Positions 1 through 5,303 of a stretch of DNA of 5,303 nt are shown in pieces. The translations under genes and the position numbers were made by a program. Source of the DNA: Bacillota bacterium (GTDB lineage: Bacteria; Bacillota; Clostridia; Lachnospirales; Lachnospiraceae); contig JAEWRS010000194.1 of NCBI GenBank assembly GCA_023398855.1, forward strand, positions 1 through 5,303, given 5' to 3'. A model generated the notes under the pieces. That model saw only the letters and a list, made by a program, of their open reading frames with translations. It did not search any database and was not told the origin of the DNA. The stretch's first letter is position 1, and each line of letters opens with the position of its first letter.

Positions 1-733
1 TTTTAAGGGAATTGCTGAGTCAGTTACCTCCAAAGCACTTCTTCCAAAAACGTGGACATTAGACAATTACAGGGAGTTGTTTATGAATACCGCAACAGCG
101 CCCATACTCCTCTGGCTGTTTAATACAGTGATTGTTACGGTAGCAGGTACGGCACTGAGAATTACCGTCAGTGTTCTGGCTGCCTATTCCCTTGCCAGAC
201 TTCCGCTGCCAGGAAAAGGTTTTCTCTTGGTATCACTGATCTGGGCGATGGCAGTCCCGGAAATCGTCACATACTTTCCTCTGTTTTATACATTCAAATT
301 AATGGGAGGATTAAATACATTCTGGCCTCTGATCCTGCCGTCCGGCTCCGGAGTGATGTGCATCTATCTGATTTACAATTTTCTGCTGGCTTTTCCCCAG
401 GAGCTGGAGGAGGCAGGATTCGCGGAGGGAGCTGACGTGTTCCAGGTATTATGGCATATCGTACTGCCGTCAGTGAAGCCGGTTGTAATTACACAGGCAT
501 TTATTACATTTTTAGGTTTATATAACAGCTATTTGTGGCCGTCGCTGGTAATTAACAGGAACGAGACAAGAACCATCACATTAGGGATTGCGGCTCTTGT
601 TTTGGGAGAAAATTATACAAATCCGGGAATGATGATGGCATCGACTGTGATTTCGGTACTTCCGGTCATGGTTATCTTCATTTTTGCCAACAAATATATT
701 GTGAAAGGCTTTACGCAATCAGGAATCAAGTAA
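1..733 (+). CDS. Carbohydrate ABC transporter permease, MalG/AraQ-like, 5' end missing
   Basis: This is one of the two membrane subunits of a binding-protein-dependent sugar importer (CUT1 type) and acts in the cytoplasmic membrane. The reading frame is open from base 2 and gives about 243 residues, so the true start lies upstream. The TTG at 77 and ATG at 83 are internal, because the residues before them (PKTWTLDNYRELF) are the usual pre-helix segment of this family. About five membrane segments are visible, near residues 36-62, 74-98, 107-129, 159-181 and 212-229; the first helix of the usual six is off the window. The EAA loop that contacts the ATPase lies at about residues 137-156 (E137, A138, G143, A144, ending IVLP). 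The tail, KYIVKGFTQSGIK, is a typical family C-terminus. The hydrolase gene starts 11 bases after the stop, so the two are surely one operon. The substrate cannot be read from the permease. Confidence 0.93.
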   Translation, partial: FKGIAESVTSKALLPKTWTLDNYRELFMNTATAPILLWLFNTVIVTVAGTALRITVSVLAAYSLARLPLPGKGFLLVSLIWAMAVPEIVTYFPLFYTFKLMGGLNTFWPLILPSGSGVMCIYLIYNFLLAFPQELEEAGFAEGADVFQVLWHIVLPSVKPVVITQAFITFLGLYNSYLWPSLVINRNETRTITLGIAALVLGENYTNPGMMMASTVISVLPVMVIFIFANKYIVKGFTQSGIK

Positions 734-737
734 GGAG
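732..737 (+). promoter_or_regulatory. Ribosome binding site for the GH2 gene
   Basis: AAGGAG begins inside the permease stop codon (TAAGGAG) and sits 7 bases before the ATG at 745. It fixes that start and ties translation of the hydrolase closely to the end of the permease gene. Confidence 0.85.
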
Positions 738-744
738 AATAGCA

Positions 745-2514
745 ATGAGAGAAGAATACCCCCGTCCGGATTTTATGAGGAACGATTGGATGAACCTGAA
801 TGGCTTTTGGGATTTTACATATGGTGATGAAAAAACAAAGATACTGGTTCCGTATGTATGCCAGAGCGAAAAAAGTGGTATCAATCAAAGAATTACGGAA
901 GATCATGTGACTTATGAACGAATATTTTCTGTACCAAAGGAGTGGAAAGGCAAGGAAATACGATTGCATTTCGGCGCAGTGGATTATCAGTGCAGAGTTT
1001 ATATGAATAACAACTGCATCGGCAGTCATATTGGCGGTCAGACTCCTTTTTCATTTCCGGTTGCTGAATATCTGACATGGGAAGAAGAAACCATCAGGGT
1101 GGAGGTGAAAGACCCGTTAAAAGATGAAATGATTCCCAGAGGGAAACAATTCTGGCAGGAGGAATCCAGTTTTATCTGGTATACTCCCAGCACGGGAATC
1201 TGGCAGACTGTCTGGCTGGAACCGGTTTCAGCCACCTGCCTGGAATGGGCGCATTTTACACCGGATATTGATGAGGGAACCGTAAGGATTGATTATCAAC
1301 TGTCTGATACGTCAATTTTGCCATGCAGGGTGCATTTGCTCATTACCCTGGAGGGAGATGAGATATTTCACGGAAACATGCTTTGCAATACAATGAAAAA
1401 CAGTCTGATCGTAGATGTTTTTCGAAAAAAGGCAATGGAAGGCTCCTTTCATTTTATGGGAAATTACTGGAGTCCTGAAAATCCTATTCTGTATCATGTG
1501 CTGATTCAGGCAGATGAAGGAGACTCAGGGATTCGGGCGGATGTGGTAGAGTCTTATTTTGGAATGAGAAAAATTCACGTAGAGGATGGAACGCTTTATT
1601 TAAATAATCAACCTTATTATCACAAATTGGTATTGGACCAGGGATATTGGAAGGAAGGATTGATTACGGCTCCTGATGATCAGGAATATTGCAATGACAT
1701 TGTAAAAGCAAAGGCAATGGGTTTTAATGGCTGCAGAAAGCATGAGAAGGTGGAAGATCCCAGATTCCTATACTGGGCGGATAAACTGGGGTTTCTGGTG
1801 TGGGAAGGCATGGCTAGCTTCTGGTCCTACAGCCCTCAGGCAGCCGCAGCATTTACCAGGGAATGGCTGGATGTCATTCAAAGAGATTATAATCATCCCT
1901 CTGTTGTGGTTTGGGGCATGCTTAATGAAAGCTGGGGAGTGCCCAGAATTTTTAACAACAGGCAGCAGCAAAGTTTTGCACAGTCCTTGTACTGTCTGGC
2001 GCATGGAATGGATGCAACACGTCTTGTGATTTCCAATGATGGATGGGAAATGACGGAAAGTGATATCTGTGCCATCCATAGCTATAAACATGGAGAGACA
2101 GATGATGAGAAGCAGCATCAGCTATTTGCAGAATGCCTGAGAAAGGTGGAGAGCCTCCCTTTTATCATGGAAAAGCTTCCTTATGCAAAAGGTTTTTTGT
2201 ATAGCGGGCAGCCCATTGTCCTTACCGAGTGTGGTGGAATCCATATAAAGAAAGAATTAACGGAAGTAAACAACCGGGAAAAGGCAATACAGGCAGCAGG
2301 TCAGGACTGGGGATATACTTCTGTGCCTGACGCTTACTTTTTAAAGGAGTATGAAAGAGTCATTCAGGCAATTTATGACTCGGATTTGATTCATGGTTTT
2401 TGTTATACACAGCTGACTGATGTGGAACAGGAAACAAACGGGCTATTGACCAGTGACCATCATTACAAGTTTAATCCGGAAGATATCCGGAAAATCAATG
2501 ACAGAAAACGATGA
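745..2514 (+). CDS. Glycoside hydrolase family 2 enzyme (beta-galactosidase/beta-glucuronidase-like)
   Basis: This is a retaining glycosidase of 589 aa with no signal peptide, so it probably acts in the cytoplasm on sugars brought in by the transporter encoded upstream. The N-terminal sugar-binding jelly-roll spans about residues 1-165 (it opens EYPRPDFMRNDWMNLNGFW, typical of the family). An immunoglobulin-like domain follows at about 170-275 and the TIM barrel at about 276-589. Barrel landmarks are RKHEKVEDPRFLYWADKLGF (331-350), the acid/base motif WGMLNES with N394 and E395, the likely nucleophile E495 in VLTECGG, and the late YTQLTDVEQETNG segment (554-566). At this length it lacks the extra C-terminal domains of the LacZ type of about 1000 aa and fits the compact GH2 group common in gut Firmicutes. 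It could be a galactosidase, glucuronidase, mannosidase or another GH2 activity. The family call is firm; the substrate is unknown. Confidence 0.95.
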   Translation: MREEYPRPDFMRNDWMNLNGFWDFTYGDEKTKILVPYVCQSEKSGINQRITEDHVTYERIFSVPKEWKGKEIRLHFGAVDYQCRVYMNNNCIGSHIGGQTPFSFPVAEYLTWEEETIRVEVKDPLKDEMIPRGKQFWQEESSFIWYTPSTGIWQTVWLEPVSATCLEWAHFTPDIDEGTVRIDYQLSDTSILPCRVHLLITLEGDEIFHGNMLCNTMKNSLIVDVFRKKAMEGSFHFMGNYWSPENPILYHVLIQADEGDSGIRADVVESYFGMRKIHVEDGTLYLNNQPYYHKLVLDQGYWKEGLITAPDDQEYCNDIVKAKAMGFNGCRKHEKVEDPRFLYWADKLGFLVWEGMASFWSYSPQAAAAFTREWLDVIQRDYNHPSVVVWGMLNESWGVPRIFNNRQQQSFAQSLYCLAHGMDATRLVISNDGWEMTESDICAIHSYKHGETDDEKQHQLFAECLRKVESLPFIMEKLPYAKGFLYSGQPIVLTECGGIHIKKELTEVNNREKAIQAAGQDWGYTSVPDAYFLKEYERVIQAIYDSDLIHGFCYTQLTDVEQETNGLLTSDHHYKFNPEDIRKINDRKR

Positions 2515-2536
2515 AAAGGTCTTGGTAAACATGAAA

Positions 2537-2541
2537 TGGAG
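2537..2541 (+). promoter_or_regulatory. Ribosome binding site choosing the HAD gene start
   Basis: TGGAG ends 6 bases before the ATG at 2548, a good spacing. It overlaps the in-frame ATG at 2536, which itself has only an AAGG about 16 bases upstream. The ATG at 2548 is therefore the better start and shortens the product by four residues. Confidence 0.6.
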
Positions 2542-2547
2542 AATATA

Positions 2548-3357
2548 ATGGGCAAATGGGAAATTTTAAATCAAACAAGATTATTTGTATTGGACATGGA
2601 TGGTACATTTTATCTGGGTGATCAGATTCTTTCCGGTGCTCTGGACTTTTTAAAGGAAGTGGAAGACAGTGGCCGCAAGTTCGTCTTTTTCACTAATAAC
2701 TCATCAAAATCTCCCAAAAGCTATAAAAAGAAACTGGAGGGGATGAACTGTTATGTAAGCCAAGACCAGATCATGACATCAGGGGATGTTACGATTCAGT
2801 ATATCAATACTTTTTATAAAGGGAAGAATGTTTATCTGATGGGTACAAAAACACTGGAAGAAAGCTTTGTAAATGCCCGCATCCCTTTGACTCAGGACAT
2901 GCCGGATCTTGTGGTAATAGGCTTTGATACTTCTCTTACATATGAAAAGCTGGAAAAGGCTTGTACCTATATCAGGAACGGCGCTTTGTTTCTGGCCACA
3001 CATCTGGATATTAATTGTCCTACTGAAAACGGATTTATTCCGGATTGTGGTTCTGTCTGCGCTGCAATCAGCCGTTCCACCGGAGTGTCTCCTAAATATC
3101 TGGGGAAACCATTTAAAGAAACCATTGACATGGTGGAAGAAAAAACAGGTTTTAACCGAAAGGAGATGGCCTTTGTCGGGGACCGGATTTATACAGACGT
3201 AGCGGCAGGAGTGAAAAACGGGGCGGCAGGAATTCTGGTTTTGACCGGAGAAACAAAAGAAGAAGACCTGGCCGCCTCCGAGATATCCCCTGATGCTGTA
3301 TTTAACAGCATAAAGGAGATGGGAGATGCATTGAAGCATTTACATATATATGGCTGA
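2548..3357 (+). CDS. HAD-IIA family phosphatase (NagD/p-nitrophenylphosphatase-like)
   Basis: This is a cytoplasmic haloacid-dehalogenase-superfamily phosphatase of 269 aa, or 273 aa if the ATG at 2536 is used. Numbered from 2536, motif I is FVLDMDGTFYLG with nucleophile D20 and acid D22. Motif II is FFTNNSS (T53). The C2-type cap lies between, at about residues 80-185. The motif III lysine is K191 in YLGKPFKET, and motif IV is VGDRIYTDVAAG (D216, D221), which holds the magnesium ion. The order motif I, TNN, cap, GKP, GDRxxTD is that of NagD-like HAD-IIA enzymes, and the length is normal. It begins 33 bases after the hydrolase stop and is followed by a terminator, so it is the last gene of the sugar operon. 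Family members remove phosphate from sugar phosphates, nucleotides or glycolytic by-products. A role in trimming a sugar phosphate from this pathway is an inference from position. Confidence 0.93.
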   Translation: MGKWEILNQTRLFVLDMDGTFYLGDQILSGALDFLKEVEDSGRKFVFFTNNSSKSPKSYKKKLEGMNCYVSQDQIMTSGDVTIQYINTFYKGKNVYLMGTKTLEESFVNARIPLTQDMPDLVVIGFDTSLTYEKLEKACTYIRNGALFLATHLDINCPTENGFIPDCGSVCAAISRSTGVSPKYLGKPFKETIDMVEEKTGFNRKEMAFVGDRIYTDVAAGVKNGAAGILVLTGETKEEDLAASEISPDAVFNSIKEMGDALKHLHIYG

Positions 3358-3388
3358 AGTATGGAATATAACCGGTATCCAGAGATAA

Positions 3389-3430
3389 GGGACTGTGCCA
3401 CCTGTTCGTGGCTCAGTCCCATTTTGATTT
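3389..3430 (+). terminator. Rho-independent terminator of the sugar operon
   Basis: The left arm GGGACTGTGCCAC (3389-3401) and right arm GTGGCTCAGTCCC (3408-3420) pair over 13 positions with one T-T mismatch around a 6-base loop (CTGTTC). The T-rich but broken tail ATTTTGATTT (3421-3430) follows. The hairpin starts 31 bases after the phosphatase stop. There is no T-tract on the opposite strand side, so it should act mainly on rightward transcripts. Confidence 0.88.
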
Positions 3431-3512
3431 AAAAATTAAATTTCTTTTCCAATAAAGCCAGATCCATGTAAAAGAGCAGTGGGCACGAATGGGTGTACGA
3501 TCTTTATATTCT

Positions 3513-3541
3513 TTTATGCCATCAAGCAATACAGATATAAT
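3513..3541 (+). promoter_or_regulatory. Possible promoter for the second unit
   Basis: A perfect TATAAT lies at 3536-3541. At the standard 17-base spacing the -35 position (3513-3518) reads TTTATG, a poor match to TTGACA. A promoter is needed somewhere between the terminator and the ATPase gene, and this is the best -10 in the gap, but A/T-rich DNA yields such hexamers by chance. A TTGACA at 3602-3607 has no good -10 at 16-18 bases. Confidence 0.25.
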
Positions 3542-3725
3542 GAATGCAAAATAATTAATAGCATTATTGTTTTAGTTGTATTATTATTGTTAATTGGAGG
3601 ATTGACATTTCTATGTATATTTTAATAGAGAAGACTGCCCATATTGTGATAATGTAAACGATGATATCATAGAATTTTTGAACGTACATAAGAAACTGCC
3701 AGATACCTATTGGAATCTTGATTAG
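3540..3725 (+). pseudogene. Frameshifted, truncated membrane-anchored thioredoxin-like (CPYC) gene
   Basis: Two adjacent frames each carry half of a plausible protein. The frame at 3551-3622 encodes a membrane helix (IINSIIVLVVLLLLIGG, then LTFLCIF) and then hits TAA at 3623. The +1 frame continues at 3624 as NREDCPYCDNVNDDIIEF, then LNVHKKLPDTYWNLD, and stops with TAG at 3723. One extra T in the T4 run at 3620-3623 would explain the break. Together they give helix, beta strand, DCPYC and an alpha helix, as at the start of thioredoxin-fold proteins such as bacteriocin accessory thiol proteins. The N-terminus is uncertain. The ATG at 3540 (MNAK) is one base out of frame with the helix, fixable by one A in the A4 run at 3548-3551; a GTG at 3479 is in frame. 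Neither start has a convincing ribosome site. The rejoined product, about 60-80 residues, lacks the rest of the fold, so I call it a decayed remnant. It ends 18 bases before the ATPase start. A sequencing error could cause the shift but not the truncation. Confidence 0.55.
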
Positions 3726-3732
3726 TAAGGAG
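3726..3732 (+). promoter_or_regulatory. Ribosome binding site for the ABC ATPase gene
   Basis: TAAGGAG lies 11 bases before the ATG at 3744. The match is strong and the spacing slightly long. It directly follows the stop codon of the thioredoxin-like remnant (3723-3725), as expected if that gene was once translated just ahead of the ATPase. Confidence 0.75.
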
Positions 3733-3743
3733 AAAACAGCCTG

Positions 3744-4418
3744 ATGAAAGCATTACAAGTTATTTCACTATCAAAAACTTACGAAAGCGGCAATACATTT
3801 GCAGAGGTCCTGGATAATATTAATTTATCCATATATCCTAATGAATTTGTATCCATCATTGGTTCATCAGGAAGCGGAAAGACCACGCTGCTTAATATAA
3901 TCAGTGGTTTGGAATCCCCGACCCGAGGGAAAGTATTTATAAATGATACTGATCTTGAGGAGCTGGATGACGAGGAAAGAGCAAAATTCAGATTAAAAAA
4001 CATAGGTTTTATCTTTCAGAATTATAACCTGATTCCAGTAATCAACGTGCTGGAAAATATAATACTTCCTGCCAAGCTGGATAATAGGAAAATAGACAGA
4101 GATGAAGTGTACGAAATAGCAAAAATACTGGAAATCCATGAAAAGCTGTACCAAATGCCAAATTTATTATCAGGAGGACAGCAGCAGCGGGTTGCAATAG
4201 CCAGAGCCTTATACACAAAACCGGCTATTATTCTGGCTGATGAACCTACGGGAAATCTGGATTCAAAATCAAGCGGCCAGGTCATTAAATTGATGAAAAA
4301 TATGAGCGAGAAATTTGGTCAAACCATGATTGTTGTTACTCATGATGATAAAGTGGCCAGGGTTGCGGATAGAGTCATACAGATAGAGGACGGAAAAATT
4401 GTCAATGATGGGAAATGA
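3744..4418 (+). CDS. ABC transporter ATP-binding protein, MacB/LolD family
   Basis: This is the cytoplasmic ATPase of an FtsX/MacB-type transporter, 224 aa, a normal length for a stand-alone ATPase of this family. All functional motifs are intact: the A-loop tyrosine Y13, Walker A GSSGSGKT (40-47), Q-loop Q92 in [10 protein letters not shown], signature [15 protein letters not shown] (142-156), Walker B IILADE with E167, the D-loop in PTGNLDS, and the switch histidine H200 in VVTHDD. The FQNYNLIP and DEPTGNLDS wording is characteristic of the LolD/MacB/BceA group rather than of sugar importers, so it does not belong with the permease at the left end. The permease gene it serves overlaps its last 14 bases. 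Likely roles are export or extraction of peptides, lipoproteins or antimicrobial compounds. The substrate is not determinable here. Confidence 0.95.
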   Translation: MKALQVISLSKTYESGNTFAEVLDNINLSIYPNEFVSIIGSSGSGKTTLLNIISGLESPTRGKVFINDTDLEELDDEERAKFRLKNIGFIFQNYNLIPVINVLENIILPAKLDNRKIDRDEVYEIAKILEIHEKLYQMPNLLSGGQQQRVAIARALYTKPAIILADEPTGNLDSKSSGQVIKLMKNMSEKFGQTMIVVTHDDKVARVADRVIQIEDGKIVNDGK

Positions 4419-5303
4419 TGAATATGATGTTAATCAAAATGGATTAAAGGTATTAGTCAATGCCTATAAAAGAAGTAATAAAAAGCGAGACGCTGTTTTA
4501 GTTTCCGGTGTTTCAATCATGGTAGGATTAACATTTATTGTTTTTAGTTTTTTGTATGGAAAGTTAAATACAGATATATTAAAAAACATACGAGAGGATG
4601 GCATTGGGGTATCCTCTTATCTGGAGAATGGAACAAAAGAGCTGCAAGATACAATTAGCAGACTTTCCTATGTAAAAAATGTGGGTGCAGAAACAGATGC
4701 AGGAAATATTTTTTTAAATGATCAAAAAATCTGTACCTGCATTGTAACAGATGAATTAACATTTCAGACGATGATAATGCCAGCATATACTGATGTGATG
4801 GGAAGCTATCCCCGGAATGTGAATGAAATAATGCTATCTCAAAAAACGTTAAGATATTTGGGAATTGACCATCCCAAAATCGGAATGGATATTAATCTGG
4901 AATTTTATTGGAACCGTCTGAGTAAAGAGGTGTTAACTGGCTTTCAGACATTTGTATTGTCTGGTTATTATACGGATTATCAAAATAGTTTAAGCAATCT
5001 GTCAACTGCTTATATATCTGGCAGCAGATGTAAGGAAGGGAATATTGAATGTTATCCGTCGCGCATATTAATAGATATTAAGACAAAATTTGCAAAAGGA
5101 GAACAAATTGAAGCAAACTTGTATCAAAGTATTCCTTTAATCAATGCTGACCAATATTTTGTCAGCGGTGAGACAGCGCAATATAGGGCAATGGAAAGCA
5201 TTGCAGGTGGATTTGGCAGTGCCATGGTGTTCATATTACTAATATGTTTTAGCATGTTTATCTTTGTATATAACACTCTTTTGATTTCATTAAATTATGA
5301 TAT
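4405..5303 (+). CDS. FtsX/MacB-type ABC transporter permease, 3' end missing
   Basis: An open frame runs from ATG 4405 (or the adjacent ATG 4408) to the window edge without a stop, giving 299 residues. It overlaps the ATPase gene by 14 bases, implying translational coupling; a GAGGA at 4386-4390 and a GGA at 4392-4394 are weak ribosome sites. A basic cytoplasmic start (YKRSNKKRD) leads to a first helix at about residues 31-51. A large external domain of about 52-268 follows, with MacB-like wording such as NEIMLSQKTLRYLGI and FVLSGYYTDY. A second helix lies at about 269-292 and runs into NTLLISLNYD, the conserved start of the FtsX domain that normally continues into the cytoplasmic loop and further helices. 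The external domain has four cysteines (C110, C112, C209, C216), which could form disulfides. Members move peptides or lipids, or protect against bacteriocins and lantibiotics. Which applies here cannot be told. Confidence 0.9.
   Translation, partial: MMGNDEYDVNQNGLKVLVNAYKRSNKKRDAVLVSGVSIMVGLTFIVFSFLYGKLNTDILKNIREDGIGVSSYLENGTKELQDTISRLSYVKNVGAETDAGNIFLNDQKICTCIVTDELTFQTMIMPAYTDVMGSYPRNVNEIMLSQKTLRYLGIDHPKIGMDINLEFYWNRLSKEVLTGFQTFVLSGYYTDYQNSLSNLSTAYISGSRCKEGNIECYPSRILIDIKTKFAKGEQIEANLYQSIPLINADQYFVSGETAQYRAMESIAGGFGSAMVFILLICFSMFIFVYNTLLISLNYD

Larger units (their letters stand above)
3431..3743. other. A/T-rich gap without an intact gene
   Basis: About 310 bases separate the terminator from the ATPase gene. 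No complete open frame with a start and ribosome binding site is visible on either strand. The left part, up to about 3535, shows nothing recognisable apart from short open stretches. One of these is a frame from a possible GTG at 3479 that runs into the membrane helix of the broken gene. The right part holds a candidate -10 element and the thioredoxin-like remnant, listed separately. Base composition is visibly richer in A and T than the sugar operon. Confidence 0.7.

Noticed and set aside
77..85. TTG at 77 or ATG at 83 as the start of the permease
   Set aside because: The frame is open to the window edge and the upstream residues match the conserved pre-helix region, so these are internal codons.
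613..1029. Open frame of 138 codons on the minus strand over the permease/hydrolase junction
   Set aside because: It lies opposite two well-supported genes, has no recognisable domain or ribosome site, and is explained as a shadow of their codon pattern.
1727..2029. Second plus-strand frame of 100 codons within the hydrolase
   Set aside because: It overlaps the catalytic barrel region of the GH2 gene in another frame and its product looks random.
2779..3339. Open frame of 186 codons on the minus strand opposite the phosphatase
   Set aside because: The opposite strand encodes a complete HAD-IIA protein with all motifs. The antisense translation is rich in Cys, His and Phe and resembles no family.
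3361..3432. Small open frame of 23 codons starting at ATG 3361
   Set aside because: It runs through the terminator hairpin, has no ribosome binding site, and shows no recognisable feature.
3602..3630. TTGACA at 3602-3607 as the -35 of a promoter
   Set aside because: The hexamers at 16-18 bases downstream are poor -10 matches, and the stretch is explained by the broken gene.
3661..3670. Perfect 10-base palindrome ATGATATCAT as an operator
   Set aside because: It does not extend beyond 10 bases, is easily found by chance in A/T-rich DNA, and lies in the coding frame of the thioredoxin-like remnant.
1..5303. CRISPR arrays, tRNA or rRNA genes, insertion-sequence ends
   Set aside because: I saw no regularly spaced direct repeats, cloverleaf-like or rRNA-like segments, or transposase motifs anywhere in the window.

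Overview
The window looks like a low-to-moderate GC Firmicutes chromosome, most likely a gut-type clostridium (Lachnospiraceae-like). The evidence is AAGGAG-type ribosome binding sites just upstream of most starts, short intergenic gaps, and the character of the proteins. The assignment is inferred from style; no taxonomic marker gene is present. All supported genes are on the + strand.

Positions 1-3357 are the 3' end of a carbohydrate-use operon. It holds the last about 243 residues of an inner-membrane sugar ABC transporter permease (MalG/AraQ type), a cytoplasmic glycoside hydrolase family 2 enzyme (589 aa, both catalytic glutamates visible), and a HAD-IIA (NagD-like) phosphatase. The logical scheme is import of an oligosaccharide or glycoside, intracellular hydrolysis, then dephosphorylation of a sugar-phosphate or related metabolite. 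The sugar is not identifiable from the sequence. A strong hairpin followed by a broken T-tract (3389-3430) closes the unit.

Positions 3431-3743 are visibly more A/T-rich and have no intact gene. Reading two frames together shows a decayed gene: a transmembrane helix in one frame, then a thioredoxin-like piece with a DCPYC motif in the next. They are joined by a +1 shift that a single extra T in a T4 run would explain. The remnant stops soon after the first thioredoxin helix.

Positions 3744-5303 are a second, unrelated unit: a MacB/LolD-type ABC ATPase (224 aa), overlapping by 14 bases the start of a large FtsX-type permease that runs off the window. This layout is typical of peptide or lipoprotein export and antimicrobial-peptide immunity or resistance transporters. 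The CPYC remnant directly upstream hints at a bacteriocin-type locus with a thiol-redox accessory protein, but no bacteriocin precursor is visible. I do not see a clearly new system; the most unusual item is the broken thioredoxin-like gene and its possible link to a permease whose external domain has four cysteines.
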